From the NCBI RefSeq assembly GCF_027497175.1, contig NZ_CP114901.1, positions 806,001 to 870,000 on the forward strand: DNA of 64,000 nucleotides, written 5' to 3'. Under the pieces are notes generated by a model. It made no database searches, was not told the DNA's origin, and saw only the letters and a list, made by a program, of their open reading frames with translations. Below are positions 16,712 through 24,076 of this stretch, in pieces. Position 1 is the stretch's first letter. Each line of letters begins with the position of its first letter. The translations under genes and the position numbers were made by a program. Source of the DNA: Verrucosispora sp. WMMD573 (GTDB lineage Bacteria; Actinomycetota; Actinomycetes; Mycobacteriales; Micromonosporaceae).

Positions 16712-18210
16712 AACGCCTCCCGCAACTCGTGCGGAATCATCGTCTGCTCCCAGGGCAGGATGCCGACCGGAAGGGCGCAGGAGAACGCGGCAGCCTGCAT
16801 CCGGTCGGCCGGGCGCATCGCGATGCGGGTGGCGCCCAGCAGGTTCCGCATGGTCACGTCGGCTTCCCGGGCGTCGGCGACCGAGTCGACGGTAAGCGTC
16901 ACCAACATCGAGAACTCCACCAGACCCGCGCCGGACGCCTCTTCCGCCGCCGTCTGCTCGGCGGCCTCGATCTCGGAGATTGCACGGGCCCGGACCAGGC
17001 CACGGGTCGAGTTGGCCATGAACTGGGCGTTCCGACGATCCGACTCGACGATCTTGGCGGAGGTCGCCGGGTCGATCGGACGGTAGACCAGGGCCACCCG
17101 TTTGCGGCGGACGCCAAGTGCCGGGTCCAGCAGGCTACGCAGCACGCCGGATCGCACGGTGCCGCGTGGTGCCAGGGTCAGCAGCCAGCTACGGGAGATC
17201 CCGGAGTCGTGCTGGTAGTGGGTGACCGTCTCGACGGCGGCGGCCGGGCCGGCGTCGGCCCACTCAAGCCCGGTGCCGCCGTGTTGGGCGCGAACGTCGA
17301 GCACCTCTGCGGCGACGGCCGGGTCGTACGCGACGCGGATCACCTCGGCGATCCGCTCGGCCGACAGCGGCTCCGCCGAGCCGCCACCCGCCGCGACCAG
17401 CCCACCGAGCACACCCGGCAGCCGCAGCGCCAGGTCGGCGAGCATCGCGTCGTGGTCCCGCCGGGCCCCACCGGGAGCCGAGTAGGTGAGGGTGAGGAAG
17501 GTGTTCATCTCCGACGACGCGTCCGGGTACGTCTGCACCACCTCCTCCATCACGGCCCGCGCGGCGAGCGGTGCGTTCGGGGAGAGGCGGCCCAGCACCT
17601 CGGTGGCGAGGCGGGTGCCCGGATCCGGTGCGGTCTCGATCACCACCGAGGCGCCCCGCAGTCCGGGCTCGTGCGACAGCCGGGACAGCCACTCGCCCCA
17701 GAGCGCCACCCAGGTGTCGACCTGGTCGGGGTCGACGAGCGAACCACCGTCCGGCTCGCAGCTGAGCACGATGGTGTACTGGTTGCGGTTGCGGTGGTGG
17801 AGCACTCCGAACGGGCGGTCGTACGGGTCGCGTCCCTCGATCATGGTCACCCGGCTCAGCAGCCCGGGTGGACGGAACCGGCCACCCGGGCGCGTCGAGA
17901 GCGGTCCGGCGGCGTACAGGTGCTGCCGCTTGGACCTCCGGCGTAGCCAACCGATCCGGACGGCCGCCATGTCGTAGACGTTGCGCCCGTCCTGAGTACG
18001 GAGCGCCAGTGGCGCCAGCAGCACCGCGAACGGCAGCCCCACCACCACCGCCGCGTTCAGCGACACCATTGAGGAGATCAGGACCAGCACCAGCGCACCG
18101 AACAGGCCGACGGTCCCGACCAGGCCCAACGAGCCCAGCCCGGCCTTGCGGGGGCGACGCCAGTTGCCGTACGTCGGTGTCTTGAGGGATTCCGCTGTCG
18201 TACTCACCAT
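16708..18210 (-). CDS. SCO6880-type membrane protein (VirB3/VirB4 N-terminal-like)
   Basis: The 500-residue protein starts at an ATG seven bases after GGAGGAAG. Residues 25-75 form two hydrophobic helices (GLVGTVGLFGALVLVLISS and the next), as in PrgI/VirB3-like subunits. The remaining 400 residues are soluble, with no P-loop, and resemble the N-terminal region of VirB4-type proteins. I recall this architecture as the SCO6880 family of actinobacteria. With the next gene it would rebuild a full VirB3-VirB4 unit. Overlap with the ATPase gene indicates coupled translation. Confidence 0.72.
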   Translation of the reverse strand: MVSTTAESLKTPTYGNWRRPRKAGLGSLGLVGTVGLFGALVLVLISSMVSLNAAVVVGLPFAVLLAPLALRTQDGRNVYDMAAVRIGWLRRRSKRQHLYAAGPLSTRPGGRFRPPGLLSRVTMIEGRDPYDRPFGVLHHRNRNQYTIVLSCEPDGGSLVDPDQVDTWVALWGEWLSRLSHEPGLRGASVVIETAPDPGTRLATEVLGRLSPNAPLAARAVMEEVVQTYPDASSEMNTFLTLTYSAPGGARRDHDAMLADLALRLPGVLGGLVAAGGGSAEPLSAERIAEVIRVAYDPAVAAEVLDVRAQHGGTGLEWADAGPAAAVETVTHYQHDSGISRSWLLTLAPRGTVRSGVLRSLLDPALGVRRKRVALVYRPIDPATSAKIVESDRRNAQFMANSTRGLVRARAISEIEAAEQTAAEEASGAGLVEFSMLVTLTVDSVADAREADVTMRNLLGATRIAMRPADRMQAAAFSCALPVGILPWEQTMIPHELREAL

Positions 18211-18234
18211 GAACCTCTTCCTCCGTCCCCGGCG

Positions 18235-19509
18235 TCAGTTCGTGTCGTCATGTCTGTCGGGCAGCGCTCCGCTGGCGATGTTTCCGGCGTGCCGGTGGGC
18301 GCTGGTCGCGGCGCGGGCGCCCACCTGCACCGCCGAGGCAGCGGCACCGACCGTCGCGGCCGCGACGCCTACCGCGCCCCGGGCGATCTGCCCGGATCTC
18401 GATCCACCGCCGGATCCGCTGGAACCGCCGCCGCCGGAGCCACCGGATGAGCCGCCACCGGAACCGCCACCGGAGCCACCGGACGGGCCGCCGCCGGACC
18501 CACCTGCCGGGCGACCGCCGCCCGACGCGCCGCCCGGTGACGAACTGCCACCGCTCGGCCCCCGGGACCTGCCGGAGCGAGCCGCCGAGGCGGCGCCGCC
18601 AGCGATCTTCTTCGCCCCGCTCGCGACCGCTCCGGCCGCGGCGGCACCGGCACCGGCGCCCGCGCCGACGCCGTCGCGCGCGCCGAGGCTCGCCATCGCG
18701 GGCACCACCAGACGCATCAGCGCGGGGAGCGCGACCGCGGCCATCAGCAGGACGGCGACACCGGCGAGCTTGTAGTGCTTGGCGCTGTCCGCGTCCGCCA
18801 CGTCGTCGGTGGCGCCGATCATGGCAGCACCCGAATACATGATCAGCCCGACCACCGGTTTGAAGGCCAGCCAGGCGACCATCCAGGCGATGTGCTTGCG
18901 CCACCACCCCCCGCCCCATTCGGACATCGAGGCCGCGGCGGCCAACGGTAGCGTGCCGGTGAGCAGAACCATCACGCCGAGCCGGATGTACATCAGGATG
19001 ACGTGGATGCAACCGGCGATCAGCAGCAGCAGCCCGATGATGATCAGCAGAAAGGCGGTGAGGCCGTCCGTACCGCAGTTGGCGATCAGCTTGAGCTGCG
19101 CCTTGATGCCCTCTTCGTAGAGATGCTGCGAGTAGGCGTCCGCCTCGCTGGCGAGCCAGTTGACCACCCACCACGCGGCGATCACGGTGAGCACCATGCG
19201 GACCAGGCCCATGAGCGCCACCACGAGGGGCTGCCCCTTGCGTTCCAGTGCCGTCCGGAAGGCCGCCGCCAGCAGCGACGCCACTGCGATCGTCACGACC
19301 AGCCAGTCGGTCTGCAGGTGGATGCTGTCGTTCAGGCTCTCGTCGCCGACGGTGGGAATGTCGCCGAGGTTGGCGAAGAGTTCGACCGCCGCGCCCAGGA
19401 TGGCGGCGGCGATGTCACTGAGGATGCCGTCGATCCCCCGTTCGAAGAAGCCGACGACCTGGCCGATGGTGCCGATGTAGACGGCGTCACCGGTGGCGCA
19501 CTCCGCCAT
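18235..19509 (-). CDS. VirB6/TrbL-like polytopic membrane protein
   Basis: The 424-residue protein has about seven hydrophobic helices in residues 10-280, including FLLIIIGLLLLIAGCIHVIL and a Trp-rich loop with GGGWWRKHIAWMVAW. The last 130 residues are low-complexity Gly, Ser, Ala and Pro (runs of SGGGSGGGS) with scattered Arg. This matches the TrbL/VirB6 plan of a channel subunit with a long flexible tail. The Gly-rich tail could sit in the cytoplasm or the thick wall; sequence alone does not decide. It begins one base before the stop of the next gene upstream. Confidence 0.78.
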   Translation of the reverse strand: MAECATGDAVYIGTIGQVVGFFERGIDGILSDIAAAILGAAVELFANLGDIPTVGDESLNDSIHLQTDWLVVTIAVASLLAAAFRTALERKGQPLVVALMGLVRMVLTVIAAWWVVNWLASEADAYSQHLYEEGIKAQLKLIANCGTDGLTAFLLIIIGLLLLIAGCIHVILMYIRLGVMVLLTGTLPLAAAASMSEWGGGWWRKHIAWMVAWLAFKPVVGLIMYSGAAMIGATDDVADADSAKHYKLAGVAVLLMAAVALPALMRLVVPAMASLGARDGVGAGAGAGAAAAGAVASGAKKIAGGAASAARSGRSRGPSGGSSSPGGASGGGRPAGGSGGGPSGGSGGGSGGGSSGGSGGGGSSGSGGGSRSGQIARGAVGVAAATVGAAASAVQVGARAATSAHRHAGNIASGALPDRHDDTN

Positions 19510-19510
19510 G

Positions 19511-20254
19511 TCACACCTCGTTCCACAGCACGAAGCCGACGAGGGAGATGACGGGATTGACCCGGCTGTACAGGCCGCCGGAGTTCAGCGGCCGGAGTTG
19601 CCAGTCCACCCCGTTCCAGTCGACGATGTAGTCGACCGAGGCGTAGAGCGCCTTCGCCTGCCGGACCAGCACCCGGATGGTGGCGGTGCTCGGCGAGTAC
19701 GTCAGCACGAGGAACCCGGCCAGGGCGTTGTTGGTCTGCACCGGTCCGGTCTCCGGCATCGAGGCCCGCATCGCGTCGAAGTAGTCCCGCCCCAACCCGG
19801 GTACGAGTTGCTGCCGGCTGACCGTCCGCCAGTCAGGTCCACTCATCTGGCGGGAGATGGTGTGCGCCGCCATCACCGCCCCCATCGGGGTGTGCGCGAA
19901 ACACCACAGCAGCGGACCGGTGGTCTTCAACGGACCTGCCGAAGCGGAGACCGGAGTCTGCGCCCCGTTCAGCGGTCTCCAGGTGATGTCCCTGGGCGTC
20001 TCGCTCGGCAGCCGCTGTGCGGAGTCGTCGGTACGGCAGTCCTGCGGCCGGGCACCGTCCGAGCCGAGCGCGCCGATCACCGGCCCGGCGGGCGCCGCCC
20101 CCCTTGAGTTGGCGTCACGGCCACCGCTCAGCGCCGCGACGGTGCCGGTACAGAGGGCGAGGGCGAGGAAAGCGGCCGACAGCTGCCAGCGGCGGTGCTG
20201 CCAGAACGGCCTCTCCTCCTCCGTGTCGTCGTCGGATGCGTATCGCAGTCTCAT
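19511..20254 (-). CDS. Single-pass membrane protein, VirB8/TcpC-like candidate
   Basis: The 247-residue protein starts at the ATG of 20254, after AGGTG. An acidic N-terminus (YASDDDTEEERPFW) precedes one membrane helix at about residues 22-43 and a 200-residue outer domain. That domain carries WRPLNGAQTPVS, TISRQMSGPDWRTV and YIVDWNGVDWQLRP, a mixed helix-then-strand pattern consistent with the NTF2-like fold of VirB8 and TcpC. I cannot prove that fold by eye. Position between the VirB6-like and pilin-like genes supports an assembly-factor role. Confidence 0.5.
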   Translation of the reverse strand: MRLRYASDDDTEEERPFWQHRRWQLSAAFLALALCTGTVAALSGGRDANSRGAAPAGPVIGALGSDGARPQDCRTDDSAQRLPSETPRDITWRPLNGAQTPVSASAGPLKTTGPLLWCFAHTPMGAVMAAHTISRQMSGPDWRTVSRQQLVPGLGRDYFDAMRASMPETGPVQTNNALAGFLVLTYSPSTATIRVLVRQAKALYASVDYIVDWNGVDWQLRPLNSGGLYSRVNPVISLVGFVLWNEV

Positions 20255-20330
20255 GACACCTATCGCTTTCGACGGATTCGGGTACGCGATCGTGTGCCGG
20301 CCCGGCTCGCTGTGGCCGCAGCCGGCTGGC

Positions 20331-20681
20331 TCAGTTGCTGTCGCCGCCACCGCCGAAGAGCCAGGAAACGATCGGCCCGGCCATGGCCACCAGGATGCAG
20401 CCGCCCAGCACCATGCCGAGGCGGCTCATGTGCTCCGAACTCTCGCCCCGCTTGTGCGAGATGGCCATGACCGCACCGGTGGCCAGGATGCCGACGACAC
20501 CTGCCGCCGTTCCCACCCAGGCGATGAGGCCGAGCGCCTGCTCGACCTTGGTGGCGAGGCCGTCCGGCAGTGAGCCACCGATCGAGGGCTGCGGGACTGA
20601 GCCACCGCCATCGGGATCGTCGGGCGCCCGGAGCACGGAGATAAGAAGAATGCTCCGGTGGTAGATGTCGGGGAGGATCAT
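20331..20681 (-). CDS. Small two-helix membrane protein, VirB2/TrbC-like candidate
   Basis: The 116-residue protein has a short N-terminal region, then two hydrophobic helices (about residues 47-70 and 88-110) joined by the basic loop SHKRGESSEHMSR. It ends in a Gly/Asp tail. Two helices around a cationic cytoplasmic loop is the layout of VirB2/TrbC pilins. The ATG at 20681 follows GAAGGAG. The following gene encodes a larger protein with the same C-terminal pair, so these are related subunits. No clear signal peptidase site is visible. Confidence 0.55.
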   Translation of the reverse strand: MILPDIYHRSILLISVLRAPDDPDGGGSVPQPSIGGSLPDGLATKVEQALGLIAWVGTAAGVVGILATGAVMAISHKRGESSEHMSRLGMVLGGCILVAMAGPIVSWLFGGGGDSN

Positions 20682-20746
20682 CGTGTCTCCTTCGAATCAG
20701 GATCATCGTTTATGCCAAGGGCTCGGGCTGGTGCCCCGGACGGGAG

Positions 20747-21424
20747 TCACCCGGTCACGTCGAGCCACGCCATGATCGGGCCGGCTGTGGTCGCCACCAG
20801 GCACGCCACAAGGACGAAGGCCAGGTGTTTCACATAGTCGGTCCGCTCCTCGAGAGCACCGCGACGCACCTGCGACGCCAGGGTCGCGGCGGTGATGAGC
20901 AGGCCGGCCACGGCGGCGGCACTCACCAGCCACGCCATGAAGCCGAGCAGTTTCGAGACCGCCTTGTCCGGATTGGTATTGACCGTGTACGCCTCGATGG
21001 CCGGCGGTGAGAACCTGACGCTGTTGATCGGGGTGTCACACTCGAACTTCCCGGCGTGCAGGACGCCCGAAATCGTGCAGCTCGTCGCCCCGGTGATCTC
21101 GATGTTGTCCTTGGTGACCGACTCGCCGGCAAGGCCGGTGTGCATCTCGACGTCCATCTTCACCGTGTCGCCCTCCGTGTACGGGGCGGACAGGTCGTAG
21201 GAGCCGTTCGTCGAGTTCCTCTTTCCGGTGCAGATGCGGTCGCTGCCGTTGCCGCGCGGCCGGGCCATGGTGGTGGTCGTCTTGAGGCAGAGGGTGTAGA
21301 AGTAGATGGCACCGCCGCCGTGGATTCTCACGGTGTAGCTGTCCTCGGCCGCCAACGCGGCCGAGGGTGCCAGCAGGCCCACCCCCAACACGGTGACGAC
21401 GACAGCCGCCGTGCTCCGGACCAT
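20747..21424 (-). CDS. Secreted-domain protein with C-terminal two-helix anchor
   Basis: The 225-residue protein has a signal peptide (VVVTVLGVGLLAPSAALA, cleavage near residue 26). A 120-residue outer domain with four cysteines follows (TLCLKTT, RICTGK, TSCTISG, KFECDT), probably in disulfides. Two helices then enclose the loop ASQVRRGALEERTDYVKH. The second helix ends AGPIMAWL, matching AGPIVSWL in the neighbouring 116-residue protein. It looks like a pilin-like anchor fused to an exposed Cys-bonded head, a possible surface tip or adhesin of the machine. The start at 21424 places it five bases after the P-loop gene. Confidence 0.55.
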   Translation of the reverse strand: MVRSTAAVVVTVLGVGLLAPSAALAAEDSYTVRIHGGGAIYFYTLCLKTTTTMARPRGNGSDRICTGKRNSTNGSYDLSAPYTEGDTVKMDVEMHTGLAGESVTKDNIEITGATSCTISGVLHAGKFECDTPINSVRFSPPAIEAYTVNTNPDKAVSKLLGFMAWLVSAAAVAGLLITAATLASQVRRGALEERTDYVKHLAFVLVACLVATTAGPIMAWLDVTG

Positions 21425-21429
21425 CCTGG

Positions 21430-21984
21430 TCACGGCTGTCTCCGTCGCTCGCCGTGGGTGTCCACCACCGTGGCCAGGCGGGACAGTTGCCGGGGCGGCC
21501 GCTTCGGCTCCGCACCCACCCGGTACGACGGGATCCACGGCAGCCGGTGCACCGGGGCGATCGACCGCAGCAGCCGGATCCGGCCGAGCAGCGTCGGCGG
21601 AAGCCGGCCGGGAGCGTCGGCGATCAACACCACCCCGACCAGTCGCATCCCGGTCGGGTGCCGACCCTCGCGCAATGCGTTCAATGCTCGCGAGACCGCC
21701 CGCAACCCGTCCAGGTTCGTCCGCCCAACCACCATGACCTGGGCGGGTTCGGCAAGGGCCGGGTCCGGCCAGCGGCAGCCGATGTCGGTGCCGCCCAACA
21801 GGCGCGCGAGGGTGCTCGCACCGGCGCCGCCGTGCGCGCCGATCCACCCGATTCCGTCGTCGGAGAGGGTGTCGCGCCGGCCGGTCCGACCGCTGTCGTA
21901 CGCCCGCAGGCCGATCGGCTCGTCCAGCGTCGATCCCGCGACCGGAACCCCCGACCCCCGTAGCGCTACCGATCCGTTGCCCAT
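21430..21984 (-). CDS. P-loop protein, MinD/ParA-like, first gene of the secretion-like operon
   Basis: The 184-residue protein starts at 21984 after GGGAGGTGAGG. Residues 46-58 read GWIGAHGGAGAST, a P-loop of the MinD/ParA/SIMIBI kind but without the deviant lysine early in the loop (KGGxGKT becomes HGGAGAST), so nucleotide binding may be weak. MVVGRT and LRLVGVVLIAD-like strands follow. It could position or regulate the machine. The 238 bases upstream hold a motif CGGTTCAGC (22075-22083) shared with a tandem array before the 24077 gene. Overall family is not certain. Confidence 0.55.
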   Translation of the reverse strand: MGNGSVALRGSGVPVAGSTLDEPIGLRAYDSGRTGRRDTLSDDGIGWIGAHGGAGASTLARLLGGTDIGCRWPDPALAEPAQVMVVGRTNLDGLRAVSRALNALREGRHPTGMRLVGVVLIADAPGRLPPTLLGRIRLLRSIAPVHRLPWIPSYRVGAEPKRPPRQLSRLATVVDTHGERRRQP

Positions 21985-22222
21985 CCGCCTCACCTCCCTT
22001 CCTGCTCGCCAGCTGCGATCACCAGCCACCGATGTGGCACTGGCGACGGCCGCTTAACGGCGCTACCGGCCGGTCGGTTCAGCAGAGGTTGGAACTTTTT
22101 CCCGACCTCATCCGCGGCGGCAGGGCAGCCGTCGAGGGCGGGTCTGGACGAGGTGCTCCGTCGAGCAGGGGCGCGCCAGAAGCGTCAGCGGGCCAGCCAG
22201 ACGCGAAGGCGGGACGTGAGCT

Positions 22223-23125
22223 TCAGCGGGGAGAGGCTGGCCCTTGGGCGATCGGTGCGGTCACGATCGCGGAGCCGTCGACCAGCCCGACCGTGATGAA
22301 GGACAGCTCGGCCACCGGCAGGGACGTCTCACCGGCCACCTCCTGCGGACCGGAGGTGGCGGTCCAGTCCCGCACCACGTGCGTGGCACCGTCGCGGGTC
22401 ACCGCGAAGAGGCGGTACCGCAGGCCCTGACGCAGGCCCGTGACGGTGATCCGGATCGTGGCGCTGCCCTGGTCACCAACGGTGATCGCGACGGAGAGGC
22501 TGGCGCCGTAACCGGGTGCCTCCCCGGAGGCGGTAAGCACCGGATCGGGGGACGTCGCCCACTCGCTGACCGCCACCACACCGCCGGCCAGGGCCAGGAC
22601 CAGCGCTAGCGCGCCGGTCCAGAGAACCCGGCGGCGGCGCCAGGCGGTGGCCGCCGCCCCCGGGCGCGAATTTGTCGCACGCCGGCCGGGAGGACGGCTG
22701 CCGGCCGGGCGGCTGTCGGCCGGGCGGCTGTCGGCCGGACGGCTGTCGGCCGGACGGCTGTCGGCCGGACGGCTGTCGGCCGGACGGCTGTCGGCCGGAC
22801 CGATCGAAGCGGTGTCAGCCGTGGACGGGGAAGCAGTGGCGGGGCCGGGCGGAGGGTGGACGGCCGGCGGGGCCGGCAGCACGGGATCGGCAGCGGGCGA
22901 CGGTGCCGGCACCACCGGACCAGCGCCGGGCAGCGCCCAGTCGTCGTCGTTCAGCCCGGCCAGCCCGGCGATCGGAGGACCGATCACGGCCGCCTCGTCG
23001 AGGCACTGCCAGCAGCCGGCGAGGTGCTCCTCGAACGACTCGCGCTCAGCGTCGCCCAAGGCCCCCATGAGGTAGAGGGCAAGCCTCTCCTGCTCGGCCG
23101 TTGTGTGATCCCCGCCTGCGCGCAT
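22223..23125 (-). CDS. Transmembrane anti-sigma factor with PADSR repeats
   Basis: The 300-residue protein is encoded 66 bases after the ECF sigma gene. Residues 1-60 form a zinc-finger anti-sigma domain with LYLMGALGDAERESFEEHLAGCWQC shortened here to its HxxxCxxC core (HLAGCWQC). About 100 residues rich in Pro and Ala follow, including seven near-identical PADSR units. One membrane helix (TGALALVLALAGGVVAV, near residue 170) leads to a 115-residue outer domain with LRYRLFAVTRDG, like RskA-type domains. It should hold the partner sigma factor until a surface signal arrives. Confidence 0.85.
   Translation of the reverse strand: MRAGGDHTTAEQERLALYLMGALGDAERESFEEHLAGCWQCLDEAAVIGPPIAGLAGLNDDDWALPGAGPVVPAPSPAADPVLPAPPAVHPPPGPATASPSTADTASIGPADSRPADSRPADSRPADSRPADSRPADSRPAGSRPPGRRATNSRPGAAATAWRRRRVLWTGALALVLALAGGVVAVSEWATSPDPVLTASGEAPGYGASLSVAITVGDQGSATIRITVTGLRQGLRYRLFAVTRDGATHVVRDWTATSGPQEVAGETSLPVAELSFITVGLVDGSAIVTAPIAQGPASPR
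22696..22800. repeat. Seven 15-bp tandem repeats inside the anti-sigma gene
   Basis: Seven units of GGCTGTCGGCCGGAC run head to tail with at most two differences. They keep the reading frame and encode the PADSR repeats of the anti-sigma linker. Copy number could vary between strains and change the linker length. Confidence 0.9.
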
Positions 23126-23191
23126 CCAGCCCTCTCCTCAACGGGTCGGCACCACGGGTGTTCACTGGTCTGGGCCCGGGACGGCCTGGCA

Positions 23192-23761
23192 TCAGGACGA
23201 CTCGGAAGAGCCGAGCACGGCATGTAGGGCACGCACCGCGTAGAAGGCTCTGGACTTCACCGTACCTTCGGGTATCCCCAGACGCACCGCCGCCTCGGCG
23301 ACCGAGGCGCTCCGGTAGTACATCTCGTGAAGCACCGCACGATGCTCCGGGCTGATCTTCGTCAGCGCAAGCCGCACCGCGTGGGCGTTCACCACCCGGT
23401 CCATCTCGTCGTCGTTGGTCGACACCCGGTTTAGATCCGGCAGGCTGACCTCCGGCGGCCGGGCCTGCCGAGCCCGCATGGCGTCGATAGCCACGTGCCG
23501 GGCGACCGTGTAGAGCCACGGCGCGATCTTCGACGGGTCGGCGGCGAGTGTCTCCGCGTGCCGCCAGGCACGCAGGAACGTCTCCTGCACCAGATCCTCG
23601 GCAAGCTCCTGCTGCCCGAGCAGCAAACGGGTGAGGAACCGGTGCAGGGGGCGGCGGTACTCCTCGACGACCTGGTTCAGCAGTGCCGTGGCGGCGGACG
23701 GCTCGACGGCGGAACTGTCCGATAGACACGGTCCAACGGACTCGTTGGGCACCGCCGACAC
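23192..23761 (-). CDS. ECF-type sigma factor paired with the anti-sigma factor
   Basis: The 189-residue protein starts with GTG at 23761 after GGGAGG. Region 2 shows LAEDLVQETFLRAWRHAE and WLYTVARHVAIDAMRAR. Region 4 shows ISPEHRAVLHEMYYRS and LGIPEGTVKSRAFYAVRAL. Its region 4 is close to that of the sigma factor at 9560-10102, so the two are paralogues flanking the secretion-like operon. The anti-sigma gene follows on the same strand. Together they are the likely switch for the island; the promoters they recognise are not known. Confidence 0.9.
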   Translation of the reverse strand: MSAVPNESVGPCLSDSSAVEPSAATALLNQVVEEYRRPLHRFLTRLLLGQQELAEDLVQETFLRAWRHAETLAADPSKIAPWLYTVARHVAIDAMRARQARPPEVSLPDLNRVSTNDDEMDRVVNAHAVRLALTKISPEHRAVLHEMYYRSASVAEAAVRLGIPEGTVKSRAFYAVRALHAVLGSSESS

Positions 23762-23932
23762 AGACCGCCTCCCTGACGGACGGATTGCATCCTGCCGGCC
23801 GGGTCGACGCGACGCGTCCTCGCCCCCACGGCCCTGAAACGCAGCATAGCCGCACCACGGCTGGGGCTGCGGATCGAAGGTCGATGGAGTGCTCAGCGGG
23901 CAGGCCGCGTGCAGCCCGATTGACGGCCACGC

Positions 23933-23977
23933 GGTTCAGCCGGTTCAGCCGGTTCAGCCGGTTCAGCCGGTTCAGCC
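23933..23977. repeat. Five 9-bp tandem repeats upstream of the SLT/ricin gene
   Basis: Five perfect copies of GGTTCAGCC lie in the 315-base divergent gap between the ECF gene (-) and the gene starting at 24077 (+). They are 100-144 bases before the start codon. A single CGGTTCAGC is also found at 22075-22083 upstream of the secretion-like operon. It could be a simple-sequence repeat or a cluster of protein sites. I see no gene in the rest of the gap. Confidence 0.85.
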
Positions 23978-24076
23978 GAAGCCCAAACTTCCGAAGGAGA
24001 AATCCGCACCGGATCTGAACGCGGGGTGGTGGAAATCCGTCACGACTGGTGTCGCCACGCCGAAAGGGATGGCCCC

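Noticed and set aside
15728..17086. 452-codon plus-strand frame across the VirB4 region
   Set aside because: Shadow of two well-supported minus-strand genes; composition is His/Arg/Gly-rich and shows no domain.
22085..22110. GGAAC-type ECF promoter
   Set aside because: GGAAC occurs on the plus strand at about 22091, but no plus-strand gene follows and no matching -10 element was found.
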